DNA of 64,000 bases from Flavobacterium branchiicola (GTDB taxonomy: Bacteria > Bacteroidota > Bacteroidia > Flavobacteriales > Flavobacteriaceae). The notes under the pieces were generated by a model. The model searched no databases, had not been told where the DNA came from, and worked only from the letters and a program-made list of their open reading frames with translations. Location: assembly GCF_018383905.1 (NCBI RefSeq), contig NZ_JAGYWA010000009.1:1-64000 (forward strand), read 5' to 3'. Shown here piece by piece: positions 54,401-63,562 of the stretch. The position numbers were made by a program, and so were the translations under genes. How positions within the stretch are numbered: the first letter of the stretch is position 1; every line of letters starts with the position of its first letter.

Positions 54401-54882
54401 AAGAAGATCTAAATAAAAGTCAGATTGTAAGTTTTCTAAAATCGAGACTTCCGGATTATATGATTCCTAATTTTTATATAAAACTAGAAAACATTCCATT
54501 GACATCAAATGGTAAAGTTGACCGAAAAGCGTTGCCGGATATTATTCTCGAAAATAATGTTTCGACTGCATATGTTGCTCCAACAAATGAAACTGAGGCA
54601 AAACTTGCAGCAATCTGGCAAGAGATCCTGAACATAGAAAAAGTGGGTATAATGGACAATTTTTTTGAGTTGGGAGGACATTCACTTTATGTGGTTCGAA
54701 TGATTTATAAAATCAACGAAGTTTTTGCCATCAAAATGAAGATGAAGGATGTTTTTACTATGCAAAATATTTATGAACTGGCTCAATCTGTAGATAATGA
54801 AGTAGTATTTACAACCGGAATTAATGCGATTATAAAAGAAGAAATTACAAACGATAAAAATTCAGAAATATGGGAGATTTAA
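51463..54882 (+). CDS. NRPS: docking - C - A - T
   Basis: The 1139-residue single module begins with a TubC-like docking domain (1-55, LLKELRTNGIALKIVDDQLKV). The C domain has HHIICDA (205-211), where the last Gly of HHxxxDG is Ala but His206 and Asp210 are kept. The A domain (about 535-1010) has YTSGSTGNPKG near 681 and NHYGPSETH. The T domain has Ser1074 (GGHS). The code read by hand is DVQLISHVV, one change from the gramicidin-type Pro code DVQLIAHVV, so proline or a related imino acid is likely. Its stop overlaps the next gene by 13 bases. Confidence 0.93.
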   Translation: MEIITLLKELRTNGIALKIVDDQLKVSLLNENIGNEIIEKIKSNKYQIIDYLKSLETNKFKEIPKVEEAISYPVANAQFRIWFESQSANASKAYHIPFELKLEGDYDHPILEQALCYVIDRHEILRTVFRLNHENELSQYILPVQQINFKVDYSDFSAVANFSAEIDRHIESITNTEFDLENGPLIRVALLKYQSNKYYFYCNMHHIICDAWSIPILKNEILLAYNALKSATIPLLPELKIQYKDFAAWSLQNLKEESFIKQKTYWLEKFSGKIPVLDFPVKGIRPPVKTYEGETLKTYFNKDVSHLIQSYKKDKGASLHMIMTATLHVLLARYSGNDDIIIGSPFAAREHIDLNNQIGFFTNTLAIRNRLDKQDSFDTFFNQVKQSLLEGHTHQQYPFEELVKELKLKKDPSRNPLFDVMLVVMPKNGSKNTDEDPDTEALETIVKEKNTTSKFDLLVYIEEDENDLLSLKIEYSTDLFEEKFIRQFITHYKKIVALLLTKPEEKISSLNYLEGQIGIQNHQIDLEKYTKETVISFFENQAGKTPDAVALVYDNVIITYRQVNNYSNQIAQYLRENHGITPNTNVGVLLNRSQYNVIAMLGVIKSGGCYVPVDNKYLKERKNYIIKDAAIKIILTTGDIKVGVDAIDIIYLDEFEFTDEPTENPVVVNDLDDHSFIIYTSGSTGNPKGVIQTHRMLSNLIQWNKYDSGIPSGLKHLQYTSFSFDVSLQDVWFVLGSGGTLYITPEAMKLDFDSLSKYITKNKVEVLCFPFSALSSFFDFTDQLFFENHNVKHVISSGEQLVVGRSLENFLLEFPHVNLHNHYGPSETHVVTSHTISAQAGTIANYVPIGRPLPNTTIYLLDNNLQPVPEKVIGEIYVGGDNLANGYVNLPELTQTRFITNPFNASQKLYKTGDLAYVDYSGILIYLGRNDTQVKIRGYRIELEEIELQILKFSNVIEHAVVEAKKINDENVLAVYYVSKEDLNKSQIVSFLKSRLPDYMIPNFYIKLENIPLTSNGKVDRKALPDIILENNVSTAYVAPTNETEAKLAAIWQEILNIEKVGIMDNFFELGGHSLYVVRMIYKINEVFAIKMKMKDVFTMQNIYELAQSVDNEVVFTTGINAIIKEEITNDKNSEIWEI

Positions 54883-57800
54883 TCCTAAAACAAAGATTAA
54901 CCCAGTTAATTCAGCAAGGAATAAGTTTTGAAGCTTCTCAGGGAAAACTTTTGGTAAAAGGTGATTTGAGTTTGCTTAGTCAGGAACATAAAGAATTTTT
55001 GAAAGAAAATAAAAACGAGATTATTGCTTTAATCGAGAATTCAACGCACGAAATTCCCTTGATTAAAAGTACCGATATAAATACTCCAAAACCATTGTCT
55101 TTTTCTCAGCAAAGTTTATGGCTTTTAGATAAAATTAATAACGGAAGTTCTCATTATAACCTTACATCAACTTTTAAGCTAAAAGGAAAAATAGATTATA
55201 ATGCTTTGAACCAAACCTTTTATACTATTCTCCAAAGACACGACAGTTTACGTAGTATATTTTTTGTGGATAATTCCGGAGAACCTGCTCAAAAAATCCA
55301 GGTAATAAATGATTTTACCATTGCTATTGAAGAATTTGATGCATCAATTGATAATAGAGAAGACCAGATTTTACAGAAAATTGAAGAAGAAACAAATAAA
55401 ATATTTGATTTAACTAAGGATTTATTATTAAATGTTCGGCTTTTTAAAGTAAATGCAACAGAACACTTTATGATCGTTACCATGCATCATATAGCTTCAG
55501 ATGGCTGGTCGATAGGGGTTTTGGTAAAAGAATTTAATAGTCTTTATAATAGTTATTCAAAAGGAGAATCAAATTCATTACCGGACTTACAAATACAATA
55601 CTCAGATTATGCCAATTGGCAAAGACAATGGCTGAAAGGACAAGTATTGGAAAATCAAATAAACTATTGGAAAAATCAACTTGCAGACCTGCCTGTAATT
55701 CATACTTTGCCAGTAGATAGCCCCAGACCGTTCATACAAAGTTTTAATGGTAATACTATTAATTCGCATATTGATAAAAGCACGCTGGCATCATTATATA
55801 GTTTATGTAAAGCAGAATCGGCAACTTTATTTATGGCGATTCATGCAGCATTCAGTATTTTATTATCAAGATACAGCAATGCAAAAGACATAGTGGTTGG
55901 AACACCAATTGCAAATAGAGGCAAAGCTGAAGTTGCTGACCTGGTTGGTTTTTTTATGAATCTTTTAATACTAAGAAGTGATTTATCAGAAGAACCTAGT
56001 TTCAGAAAATTGCTTCAGCAAAGCAAGCAAATGCTGGAGGAATCGTATGAGTATCAGCAATTGCCTTTTGAAAAATTAGTAGAAGAATTAAAAGTAAAAA
56101 GAAATTTAGGACACAATCCTTTATTTCAAATTTTATTATCCCTTCAGAATAATACGCAGGAAGAAATTGCATTAACAGATATCGTTTTAGAGCCCGTTGT
56201 TTATAAAAATGTAAAGAGTGCCAAATACGACCTTAGCTTAAATATTATTGAAACCATTGAAGGACTTGCACTTTCGTGGGAATACAATACAGATCTATTT
56301 AAAGAAGAAACAATCGTTAGAATGTCAGAACATTTTAACACATTAGTACATTCTTTATTGGTAAACCCGGACGAAAATGTTTTTAAAGTTGACTTGATTG
56401 GCGAAAATGATGCAAAACAAATTTATAAGTATTTACAAGGTGATACGCTGGATTTAACTGATGTTGAAAATGCTGTAAACCTTTTTGAATATCAAGTTAA
56501 AAATAACCCTGATGCAATTGCTATTGTCAACAATGATGTGTCTTACAGCTATGCACAATTAGGAGAAAAAGTTAATGTTATTGCGCTTTATCTATTTGAT
56601 CATGATGTAGAAAACGGCGATAAAATAGGAATATGTTTGTTGCGTACTATCGAAATGGTAGCTGCAATTTTTGCCTGTTTTAAATTAGGAGTAGCTTATA
56701 TTCCTCTGGATCCGGTTTATTCTTCAGTTAGATTAAGTCAGATTGTGACTGATGCCCAGCCCAAATATATTTTGACCTTGTCTTCTTTAAAAGAATTGTA
56801 TTTAAAAGAATTAACAGGAGATTTTGTTTATCTGGATAAAATTCAGCCAATAAAAACAGATCGTGAAATCATAACCAATTGTCACGATGAGAATACTGCT
56901 TATATCATTTTTACATCTGGCACAACCGGAAAACCTAAAGGAATTGAAGTAAGTCAAGCCAATTTGAATAATTTGTTAAAAGGATTGGATATTTCTTTTG
57001 GGACAGATACAAAACAAACCTGGCTTGCACAAACCAGTATGAATTTTGATATTTCGGTTTTAGAACTAATCTGGACTATTTCAAGAGGTCATCAAATTGT
57101 ATTACAGCAATCTAATCCTTTTAAATTGCTGGCTCCGGAAAAAATTGCCCCTGCTAAAAATATCGATTTTAGTATAATGTTTTTTGGTGCAGACAAAGAA
57201 GGTAATGATCAGAAATATGATTTATTGTTAGAAACTGCAAAATACGCAGACCAGAATAATTTTACTGCAATCTGGACACCTGAACGCCATTTTAGTGAAT
57301 TCGGAGGAGCATTTCCAAGTCCGTCAGTTTTAAGTGCTGCTTTATCAGTTTTAACCAAAAATATTGCAATTCGTTCCGGTAGTGTAGTGCTTCCGTTGCA
57401 TGATCCTATTCGTGTGGCCGAAGAATGGGCAGTTGTTGATAATTTAAGTAACGGACGTGCCGGAATTAGTATCGCTTCAGGCTGGCATCCAAATGATTTT
57501 GTGTTTTCAAATTCAAATTACAGTAACCGCCATACTGAAATGCGTGAGAAAATAACAGAGCTTAAAAAACTTTGGAAAGGAACGCCAATAACCAGAAAGA
57601 ATGGAGTAGATCAGGATTTTGAAATAAAAATAAGACCTACACCAATACAACAAGAATTACCACTTTGGATTACCGCTGCAGGAAGCCCTGAAACTTTTAA
57701 ATATGCGGGAGAAATTGGTGCCAATATTCTAACTCACATGTTAGGGCAATCATTAGAGAAATTGGCCGAAAACATAGCCATTTATCATAAATCATTACGT

Positions 57801-60317
57801 GATAATGGATTTGATTTAAAGGATAAAAAAGTGTCTTTAATGCTTCATACCTATATTGATGAAATGCAGGACACGGCTCTGGAATTAAGCGAAAAACCTT
57901 TTAAAGATTATTTAAGGTCTTCAATGAAATTGATGGAACCCCTGGCTCAGGAATCAGGATTGGATATAGATACCCAGAGTGATGAAATTATTGAGATTGC
58001 ATATAAAAAATTCAGTAAAGAAAATACGCTGATTGGCAGTGTAGAATCTTGCCAGAAAATGCTTCAGAGCATTCAGGATATTGGAGTTACCGAAGTTGCA
58101 TGTCTGGTTGATTTTGGAGTTGAAAATGAAAAAGTATTATCCGGACTTCAAAAAATAAACGAAACTAAAGCTTTGTACCAAAAACAAATTGAGTTTAGGG
58201 ATTTATTAAATGTTGAAAATCAAAAAACAGAGCTGGAACTTATAGATACTTACAAAGTAACTCATGTTCAAATGACGCCATCACAATCTAAACTGATTGT
58301 CGATTTATACCATCAGGATAAATCAAGAAATATATCATCAGTACAGCACTGGATGATTGGTGGCGAACCATTAAGCGAAAGCTTGTTAGAAGGTTTAAGT
58401 GCTATCACCAAATCAAAATTGTACAATATGTATGGGCCAACAGAAACTACAGTTTGGTCTGCATGGAGGGAAATTAATAAAGATGATTTTAAAATTGGCA
58501 AACCTATATTGAATACCAATTTGTTACTATTAAATGAGTTTGAACAACAGGTTCCGTTAGGAGTTGTTGGCGAACTTTATATTGGTGGGGCAGGCGTTGC
58601 AAAAGGATACCATAATAATACTGAACTCACTAACAAAAGTTTTAAAAATATCAATAATTCCTATTTTGGAAATACGAGGTTTTATAAAACCGGAGATTTG
58701 ATGAGGTTAACTGCCGAAGGTACATTTGAGTACATTGGCAGAAAAGATAATCAGGTAAAAATCAACGGTTACAGAGTAGAACCTGAAGAAATAGAGAAAA
58801 CAATTGCTAATATTCCAGGAGTCAAAAACTGTAAGATTGTTCCAATTAGCAATGAAAATAGCACACATTTATCTGCATATATTGTCAAAGAAGATATTGT
58901 TTTTGGAAATTATAAAGAACTCCCGGTTCAGGAGCAGGCAAAGGCTTTTTATTTTCCTGACGGAAGTGTAATTTATCATCAGTCAGATCGCCAGTTGGCG
59001 ATGTTGTATAAAGAAATATTTCAGGACGGAATCTATTTTAAACACAACATTACAGTTCCGGAAAATGGAGTAGTTATAGATGCAGGAGCGAATATTGGGT
59101 CTTTTAGTATAGATGTAAATCAAAGACAGCCAAGTGCAACAATTATTGCATTTGAACCTATACCACAAATTTTTTCTGGATTAAAACAAAATTTCGAACA
59201 TCGCCAAATAAAAGGACGTATTTTAAATTACGGAGTTTCGAATAAAAAAGAAAATGCCACCTTTTATTACTATCCGGAAATGTCCGGAATGTCCGGCAGA
59301 TTTGCAGAAAAAGGTACGATCGTAGACGCTGTCAAAAATTATATGAAGCATGATAATGCGATATTATCAGACAGTTCAAATCATTCAGATGATGATATTA
59401 TTATCAAATCTTTTTATGAAAATGTAGAAAGTGATGATGAAGTTTCCGGAGAATTAAAAGACTACCTGACTTCATTATATGAAGCAAAAGAAGTGAATTG
59501 CCAACTTACCACTATATCTGATGTTATAGACGAATTAAATATCCCTTTTATAGACCTGCTAAAAGTAGATGTCGAAAAAAGCGAATGTCTTGTTTTAGAA
59601 GGCATCAGAGAAGAGCATTGGTCAAAAATTCATCAGCTCGCACTTGAAGTTGATGGAGATTCAAATCTGAATATAATAGAAAATCTCCTTAGTGAAAAGG
59701 GCTATGAAATTCATGTAGAAGAATTAGCTATTACTGATTCTGAAACGGCATTAGATGATAATACTTATATGTTGTATGCAATAAATCATAAATATGGCAA
59801 AGAAAAAAATAATGCAGAAGCACTTCAGATTTCTTCGCAGGTAAATGAAGCCGTTGTTAGAAATCATTTAAAAAAGATGCTTCCGGATTATATGAATCCA
59901 AAAGATGTGGCTTTTGTATCTTCTATCCCTTTGATGGAAAACGGAAAAGTTGATTTAATAAAATTAAAAGAACTGAAACCGCAGGAAGCAACAACAAACA
60001 ATAACATCAAACTCAGCAGTCAAATTGAGCTGGATATTTATCGTCTTTGGTGCGAAGTCTTAAAAAAAGAAAGCATTCCGTATCACGTCAGCATTTTTGA
60101 AGCAGGCGGAAATTCGATAGAAATAGTACTGTTACATGAGAAGCTGCAAAAAGAGTTCAATATTACTTTTTCATTGGTCGAATTGTTTCGTAATCCTACT
60201 ATACAACAACAAGCAAAACTAATGCAAAACAGCACCCCAAAAGATAGCAATGCAACTCAAAAAATAATGAATAAAGGTGCTTCAAGAAGAAACGCACGAG
60301 CTAATAGATTAAACTGA
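54870..60317 (+). CDS. NRPS: docking - C - A interrupted by LLM monooxygenase and FkbM methyltransferase - T
   Basis: The 1815-residue single module has a TubC-like docking domain (1-55) and a C domain (HHIASDG, 206-212). The A domain begins near 530 (TSGTTGKPKG near 683; A4 FDISVLEL near 726). A luciferase-like monooxygenase of the NRPS-embedded type occupies about 763-1105 (IMFFGAD, WTPERHF, GWHPNDF). The A domain resumes with MYGPTETT (near 1187) and A8 (GRKDNQVKINGYR, near 1292). An FkbM-type methyltransferase follows at about 1360-1642 (VVIDAGANIGSF, DLLKVDVEKSE), then A9/A10 (LPDYM, ENGKVD) and T (Ser1749, GGNS). The hand-read code DILQMGMVW is close to Gly. Alpha-oxidation and O-methylation of tethered Gly is the simplest reading. 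Confidence 0.93.
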   Translation: MGDLILKQRLTQLIQQGISFEASQGKLLVKGDLSLLSQEHKEFLKENKNEIIALIENSTHEIPLIKSTDINTPKPLSFSQQSLWLLDKINNGSSHYNLTSTFKLKGKIDYNALNQTFYTILQRHDSLRSIFFVDNSGEPAQKIQVINDFTIAIEEFDASIDNREDQILQKIEEETNKIFDLTKDLLLNVRLFKVNATEHFMIVTMHHIASDGWSIGVLVKEFNSLYNSYSKGESNSLPDLQIQYSDYANWQRQWLKGQVLENQINYWKNQLADLPVIHTLPVDSPRPFIQSFNGNTINSHIDKSTLASLYSLCKAESATLFMAIHAAFSILLSRYSNAKDIVVGTPIANRGKAEVADLVGFFMNLLILRSDLSEEPSFRKLLQQSKQMLEESYEYQQLPFEKLVEELKVKRNLGHNPLFQILLSLQNNTQEEIALTDIVLEPVVYKNVKSAKYDLSLNIIETIEGLALSWEYNTDLFKEETIVRMSEHFNTLVHSLLVNPDENVFKVDLIGENDAKQIYKYLQGDTLDLTDVENAVNLFEYQVKNNPDAIAIVNNDVSYSYAQLGEKVNVIALYLFDHDVENGDKIGICLLRTIEMVAAIFACFKLGVAYIPLDPVYSSVRLSQIVTDAQPKYILTLSSLKELYLKELTGDFVYLDKIQPIKTDREIITNCHDENTAYIIFTSGTTGKPKGIEVSQANLNNLLKGLDISFGTDTKQTWLAQTSMNFDISVLELIWTISRGHQIVLQQSNPFKLLAPEKIAPAKNIDFSIMFFGADKEGNDQKYDLLLETAKYADQNNFTAIWTPERHFSEFGGAFPSPSVLSAALSVLTKNIAIRSGSVVLPLHDPIRVAEEWAVVDNLSNGRAGISIASGWHPNDFVFSNSNYSNRHTEMREKITELKKLWKGTPITRKNGVDQDFEIKIRPTPIQQELPLWITAAGSPETFKYAGEIGANILTHMLGQSLEKLAENIAIYHKSLRDNGFDLKDKKVSLMLHTYIDEMQDTALELSEKPFKDYLRSSMKLMEPLAQESGLDIDTQSDEIIEIAYKKFSKENTLIGSVESCQKMLQSIQDIGVTEVACLVDFGVENEKVLSGLQKINETKALYQKQIEFRDLLNVENQKTELELIDTYKVTHVQMTPSQSKLIVDLYHQDKSRNISSVQHWMIGGEPLSESLLEGLSAITKSKLYNMYGPTETTVWSAWREINKDDFKIGKPILNTNLLLLNEFEQQVPLGVVGELYIGGAGVAKGYHNNTELTNKSFKNINNSYFGNTRFYKTGDLMRLTAEGTFEYIGRKDNQVKINGYRVEPEEIEKTIANIPGVKNCKIVPISNENSTHLSAYIVKEDIVFGNYKELPVQEQAKAFYFPDGSVIYHQSDRQLAMLYKEIFQDGIYFKHNITVPENGVVIDAGANIGSFSIDVNQRQPSATIIAFEPIPQIFSGLKQNFEHRQIKGRILNYGVSNKKENATFYYYPEMSGMSGRFAEKGTIVDAVKNYMKHDNAILSDSSNHSDDDIIIKSFYENVESDDEVSGELKDYLTSLYEAKEVNCQLTTISDVIDELNIPFIDLLKVDVEKSECLVLEGIREEHWSKIHQLALEVDGDSNLNIIENLLSEKGYEIHVEELAITDSETALDDNTYMLYAINHKYGKEKNNAEALQISSQVNEAVVRNHLKKMLPDYMNPKDVAFVSSIPLMENGKVDLIKLKELKPQEATTNNNIKLSSQIELDIYRLWCEVLKKESIPYHVSIFEAGGNSIEIVLLHEKLQKEFNITFSLVELFRNPTIQQQAKLMQNSTPKDSNATQKIMNKGASRRNARANRLN

Positions 60318-60334
60318 TATAATTCCGGACAAAA

Positions 60335-63300
60335 ATGAAACAAATTTCTGAAAATGATATAGCAATAATAGGAATGTCAGGACGTTTTCCTAATGCGAAA
60401 AATCTGGAAGACTATTGGCAAAACCTTCAAAATGGAGTTAATAGTATACAAAAAGTAGCTCAGGAACAGATTACTGCATCTGGTATTGCTGCCCCTATTT
60501 TAAATCATAAATCTTTTGTAAACGCAAGTTCAAAACTTGAAGATGCAAAGTATTTTGATGCTGCTTTTTTTGGAATATCAAATAGCGAAGCGGCACTTAT
60601 GGACCCGCAAATCAGATTGCTTTTGCAAACAAGCTGGCATGCTATTGAAGATGCCGGTTACGATATTTCACGTACAGATCTTACAATTGGTAATTTCTGC
60701 GGAATGTCTACCAATTCTTATTTGCTGAAGCTTTTGCATACCAATTCATATACAGATTTTGCAGATCCTCTTTTATACAGAATCTTAAACGAAAAAGATT
60801 TTCTGGCCACCTGGATTTCGCATAAGCTTAATTTAACAGGACCTGTAATGACGGTACAAACCGCCTGTTCAACCTCATTACTAGCTGTACATTTAGCTTG
60901 TCAGAGTTTATTAAACAGAGAATGTGACATGGCACTTGCCGGTGGAGCATCTTTTGATTCAAATGAAAATGTAGGTTACATACATACTCCGGAATCTATT
61001 TATTCAAAGGATGGAGTTTGTCGTCCTTTTGATAAAGAGGCAAGCGGAACAGTTAGCGGAGATGGAGTAGGAACTATCGTTTTAAAAAGAGCAATTGATG
61101 CCGTTAATGATAAAGATTACATCTATGCTATAATAAAAGGTACAGCAATTAACAATGATGGCGCAAACAAACAAAGTTACACATCACCTGGTATAAATTC
61201 TCAAAGAGATGTTATTCTTGAAGCTTCAGCAGTTGCAGATATTAGTCTGGAATCAATAGGTATGATTGAGGCGCATGGTACAGGTACTTTAATAGGAGAT
61301 CCTATAGAAGTAGCTGCTCTTACAGAAGCCTTTAGAGAATATACAAATAAAGAACAATTTTGTGCTATTGGATCTGTGAAAGGAAATATAGGTCATCTTG
61401 ACGCTGCGGCAGGTATAGCAGCAATTATTAAAGCTGCTTTATGTGTTAACAAAGGAATTTTGGTTCCAAGTATTAATTTTTCAGAACCAAATCCGGCATT
61501 AAAACTAGATTCTTCACCTTTTTATGTCAGCCAGAATTGTACATCATGGCCGGATAATTTTGAGGTGAGACGTGCAGGGGTAAGTTCTTTTGGAGTTGGA
61601 GGAACAAATGTTCACGTAATTGTGGAGGAATCACCAACAATAGAAGAAAAAGAAGTTGAGAAACGCCCTTATGTTGCTACCGTATCGTCTTTTAGCCAGC
61701 AAAATTTGAATATTCAGAAAAAACAGCTTGCAGATTATATCGATGCAAATCCTAACATAAATCTTGCAAATGTAGAGTATACAACAATCTACGGAAGAAA
61801 AGGAATGCCTTACAGGTTTAGTGTGGTTTATAATGAAAAAGAGGAGCTTATCAATCAGTTAAAAGGTATTCAGAAAGACATGTGTTATGAAGGATATAGT
61901 ACTGGTATTTCTGAAAGTATATTTATGTTTCCAGGACAAGGAAGTCAATATGCAAACATGACCGCTGAATTGTATCATAAGACAGAGGCTTTTAAAAAAG
62001 ATATGGATTTTTGTTTTGATTATCTTAAATCACTGTCGAATACCAATTTTAAAGAAATCATTTTTTCAGACAATACAACTTTACTTGATAGAACAGAAAA
62101 TACACAAATCGCATTATTTATAGTAGAGTATTGTCTCGCTAAAGAGTTATTGAGAACAGGAATTAAACCCAATGCCATTATCGGACATAGTTTAGGAGAA
62201 TATACTGCAGCTTGTATTGTTGGCTGCATTACAATAGAAGAGGCATTAAAACTCGTTTTTCATCGTGGCAGATTAATGGGAAACATGCCGGAAGGCGATA
62301 TGATTTTGGTACGTTCTACTGAAGATGAATTAAAATCATTATTAATAGAATCAGTCTCTATATGTGCATACAATGCTGATGATAACATTGTAGTAGGCGG
62401 AAAAGCAGCCGATGTAGAACAGCAATCTAAAATATTAGCGTTAAACAATATAGAGTATAAAAAGCTAAAAGTTTCACATGCCTATCATACCAAAATGATG
62501 GAGAACGTGTTAGCAAGTTACGATGCGATATTATCCCAGATAAAGTTTAAAACTTTTGATGTAATGGTATTTTCTACTTATACAGGAGATGTAGTAGCAC
62601 CTGAAGATTTTTGTTCGAAAGAATATTGGTTAAATCAAATTATTAATCCGGTTAAATTTTCGCATGCAGTAAAAAACGCGGTTTCTTATTTTGCTAATCC
62701 GGTTTTTATTGAGATTGGCCCCGGAAATGGTTTGTCTTCTTTTGTAAAATCGATTTTTAATTATGAGGTAAGCACCGTTAATTTACTTTCAAAATCATCC
62801 AGTACAGATAATTCCCTGACTAATTTTTATGAAGCAAAAGCCATTCTTTGTGCAAAAGGAGTAGTCTTTAATTTACCTGAAACCCATACGGGAAAAAGAG
62901 TTCCGTTAACAGGTTATGCTTTTTCAAAGAACAGATTTTGGAAACCAAAAGTAAATGTAAGCTTTAATGATTTTCAGGAAGTAAAAGAGGGTTATCATTC
63001 TAAAAGCGAAAAATATTCAAGCGATAGATTAAGAACTTCAATTGAAATTGAGCTTGCTGGTAACGAAGTTTCAGATGAGATATTAAAGAACTTAAATAAT
63101 TTAAATACCCAATATATACAGGATATCAAAAAGCTTTTTTCGTCACAAGAAAAAGTTACAGATCGAGTTGAGGTGTTATTTAATGAGCTTTTATCAAACA
63201 GCGAAACATCAACTCAGGAAGAAATAATATTCAACCAAAAGAGAAATAGTAGTACGCTGTTTGTAGAACCGGAAACCGCTACCGAAAAAAGCATTGCTGA

Positions 63301-63562
63301 GTATTGGGGTAATGTTCTGGGGTATGCACCTGTAGGCATACAAGATAATTATTTTGAAGTAGGCGGAAATTCATTACTGGCTACAAAATTACTAAGCCAG
63401 TTATCTGATGAATTCGAAATCACTTTGTCTTTTAGGGATTTATCAGAATGTGCATCAATAAAAGAATTGGCAGCATTCATAGAATCAAAGAAAAGAACAC
63501 TTGATTTAGTAGAGGTTATTGATATTGAGAGTGATATTAACAATAATTATATTGAAATATGA
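60335..63562 (+). CDS. Type I PKS module: KS - AT - T
   Basis: The 1075-residue module has a ketosynthase (about 1-430) with Cys178 (TACSTS), EAHGTGT and GNIGHLDAAAG. The acyltransferase (about 525-830) has FPGQGSQYA, Ser619 (GHSLGEYTAA) and HAYH, nearer the malonyl pattern HAFH than the methylmalonyl YASH. The T domain has Ser1013 (GGNS). There is no ketoreductase, dehydratase or enoylreductase, so the added unit should stay a beta-keto group unless modified in trans. It follows the interrupted Gly module and precedes another NRPS whose start overlaps its stop (ATGA). Confidence 0.93.
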   Translation: MKQISENDIAIIGMSGRFPNAKNLEDYWQNLQNGVNSIQKVAQEQITASGIAAPILNHKSFVNASSKLEDAKYFDAAFFGISNSEAALMDPQIRLLLQTSWHAIEDAGYDISRTDLTIGNFCGMSTNSYLLKLLHTNSYTDFADPLLYRILNEKDFLATWISHKLNLTGPVMTVQTACSTSLLAVHLACQSLLNRECDMALAGGASFDSNENVGYIHTPESIYSKDGVCRPFDKEASGTVSGDGVGTIVLKRAIDAVNDKDYIYAIIKGTAINNDGANKQSYTSPGINSQRDVILEASAVADISLESIGMIEAHGTGTLIGDPIEVAALTEAFREYTNKEQFCAIGSVKGNIGHLDAAAGIAAIIKAALCVNKGILVPSINFSEPNPALKLDSSPFYVSQNCTSWPDNFEVRRAGVSSFGVGGTNVHVIVEESPTIEEKEVEKRPYVATVSSFSQQNLNIQKKQLADYIDANPNINLANVEYTTIYGRKGMPYRFSVVYNEKEELINQLKGIQKDMCYEGYSTGISESIFMFPGQGSQYANMTAELYHKTEAFKKDMDFCFDYLKSLSNTNFKEIIFSDNTTLLDRTENTQIALFIVEYCLAKELLRTGIKPNAIIGHSLGEYTAACIVGCITIEEALKLVFHRGRLMGNMPEGDMILVRSTEDELKSLLIESVSICAYNADDNIVVGGKAADVEQQSKILALNNIEYKKLKVSHAYHTKMMENVLASYDAILSQIKFKTFDVMVFSTYTGDVVAPEDFCSKEYWLNQIINPVKFSHAVKNAVSYFANPVFIEIGPGNGLSSFVKSIFNYEVSTVNLLSKSSSTDNSLTNFYEAKAILCAKGVVFNLPETHTGKRVPLTGYAFSKNRFWKPKVNVSFNDFQEVKEGYHSKSEKYSSDRLRTSIEIELAGNEVSDEILKNLNNLNTQYIQDIKKLFSSQEKVTDRVEVLFNELLSNSETSTQEEIIFNQKRNSSTLFVEPETATEKSIAEYWGNVLGYAPVGIQDNYFEVGGNSLLATKLLSQLSDEFEITLSFRDLSECASIKELAAFIESKKRTLDLVEVIDIESDINNNYIEI

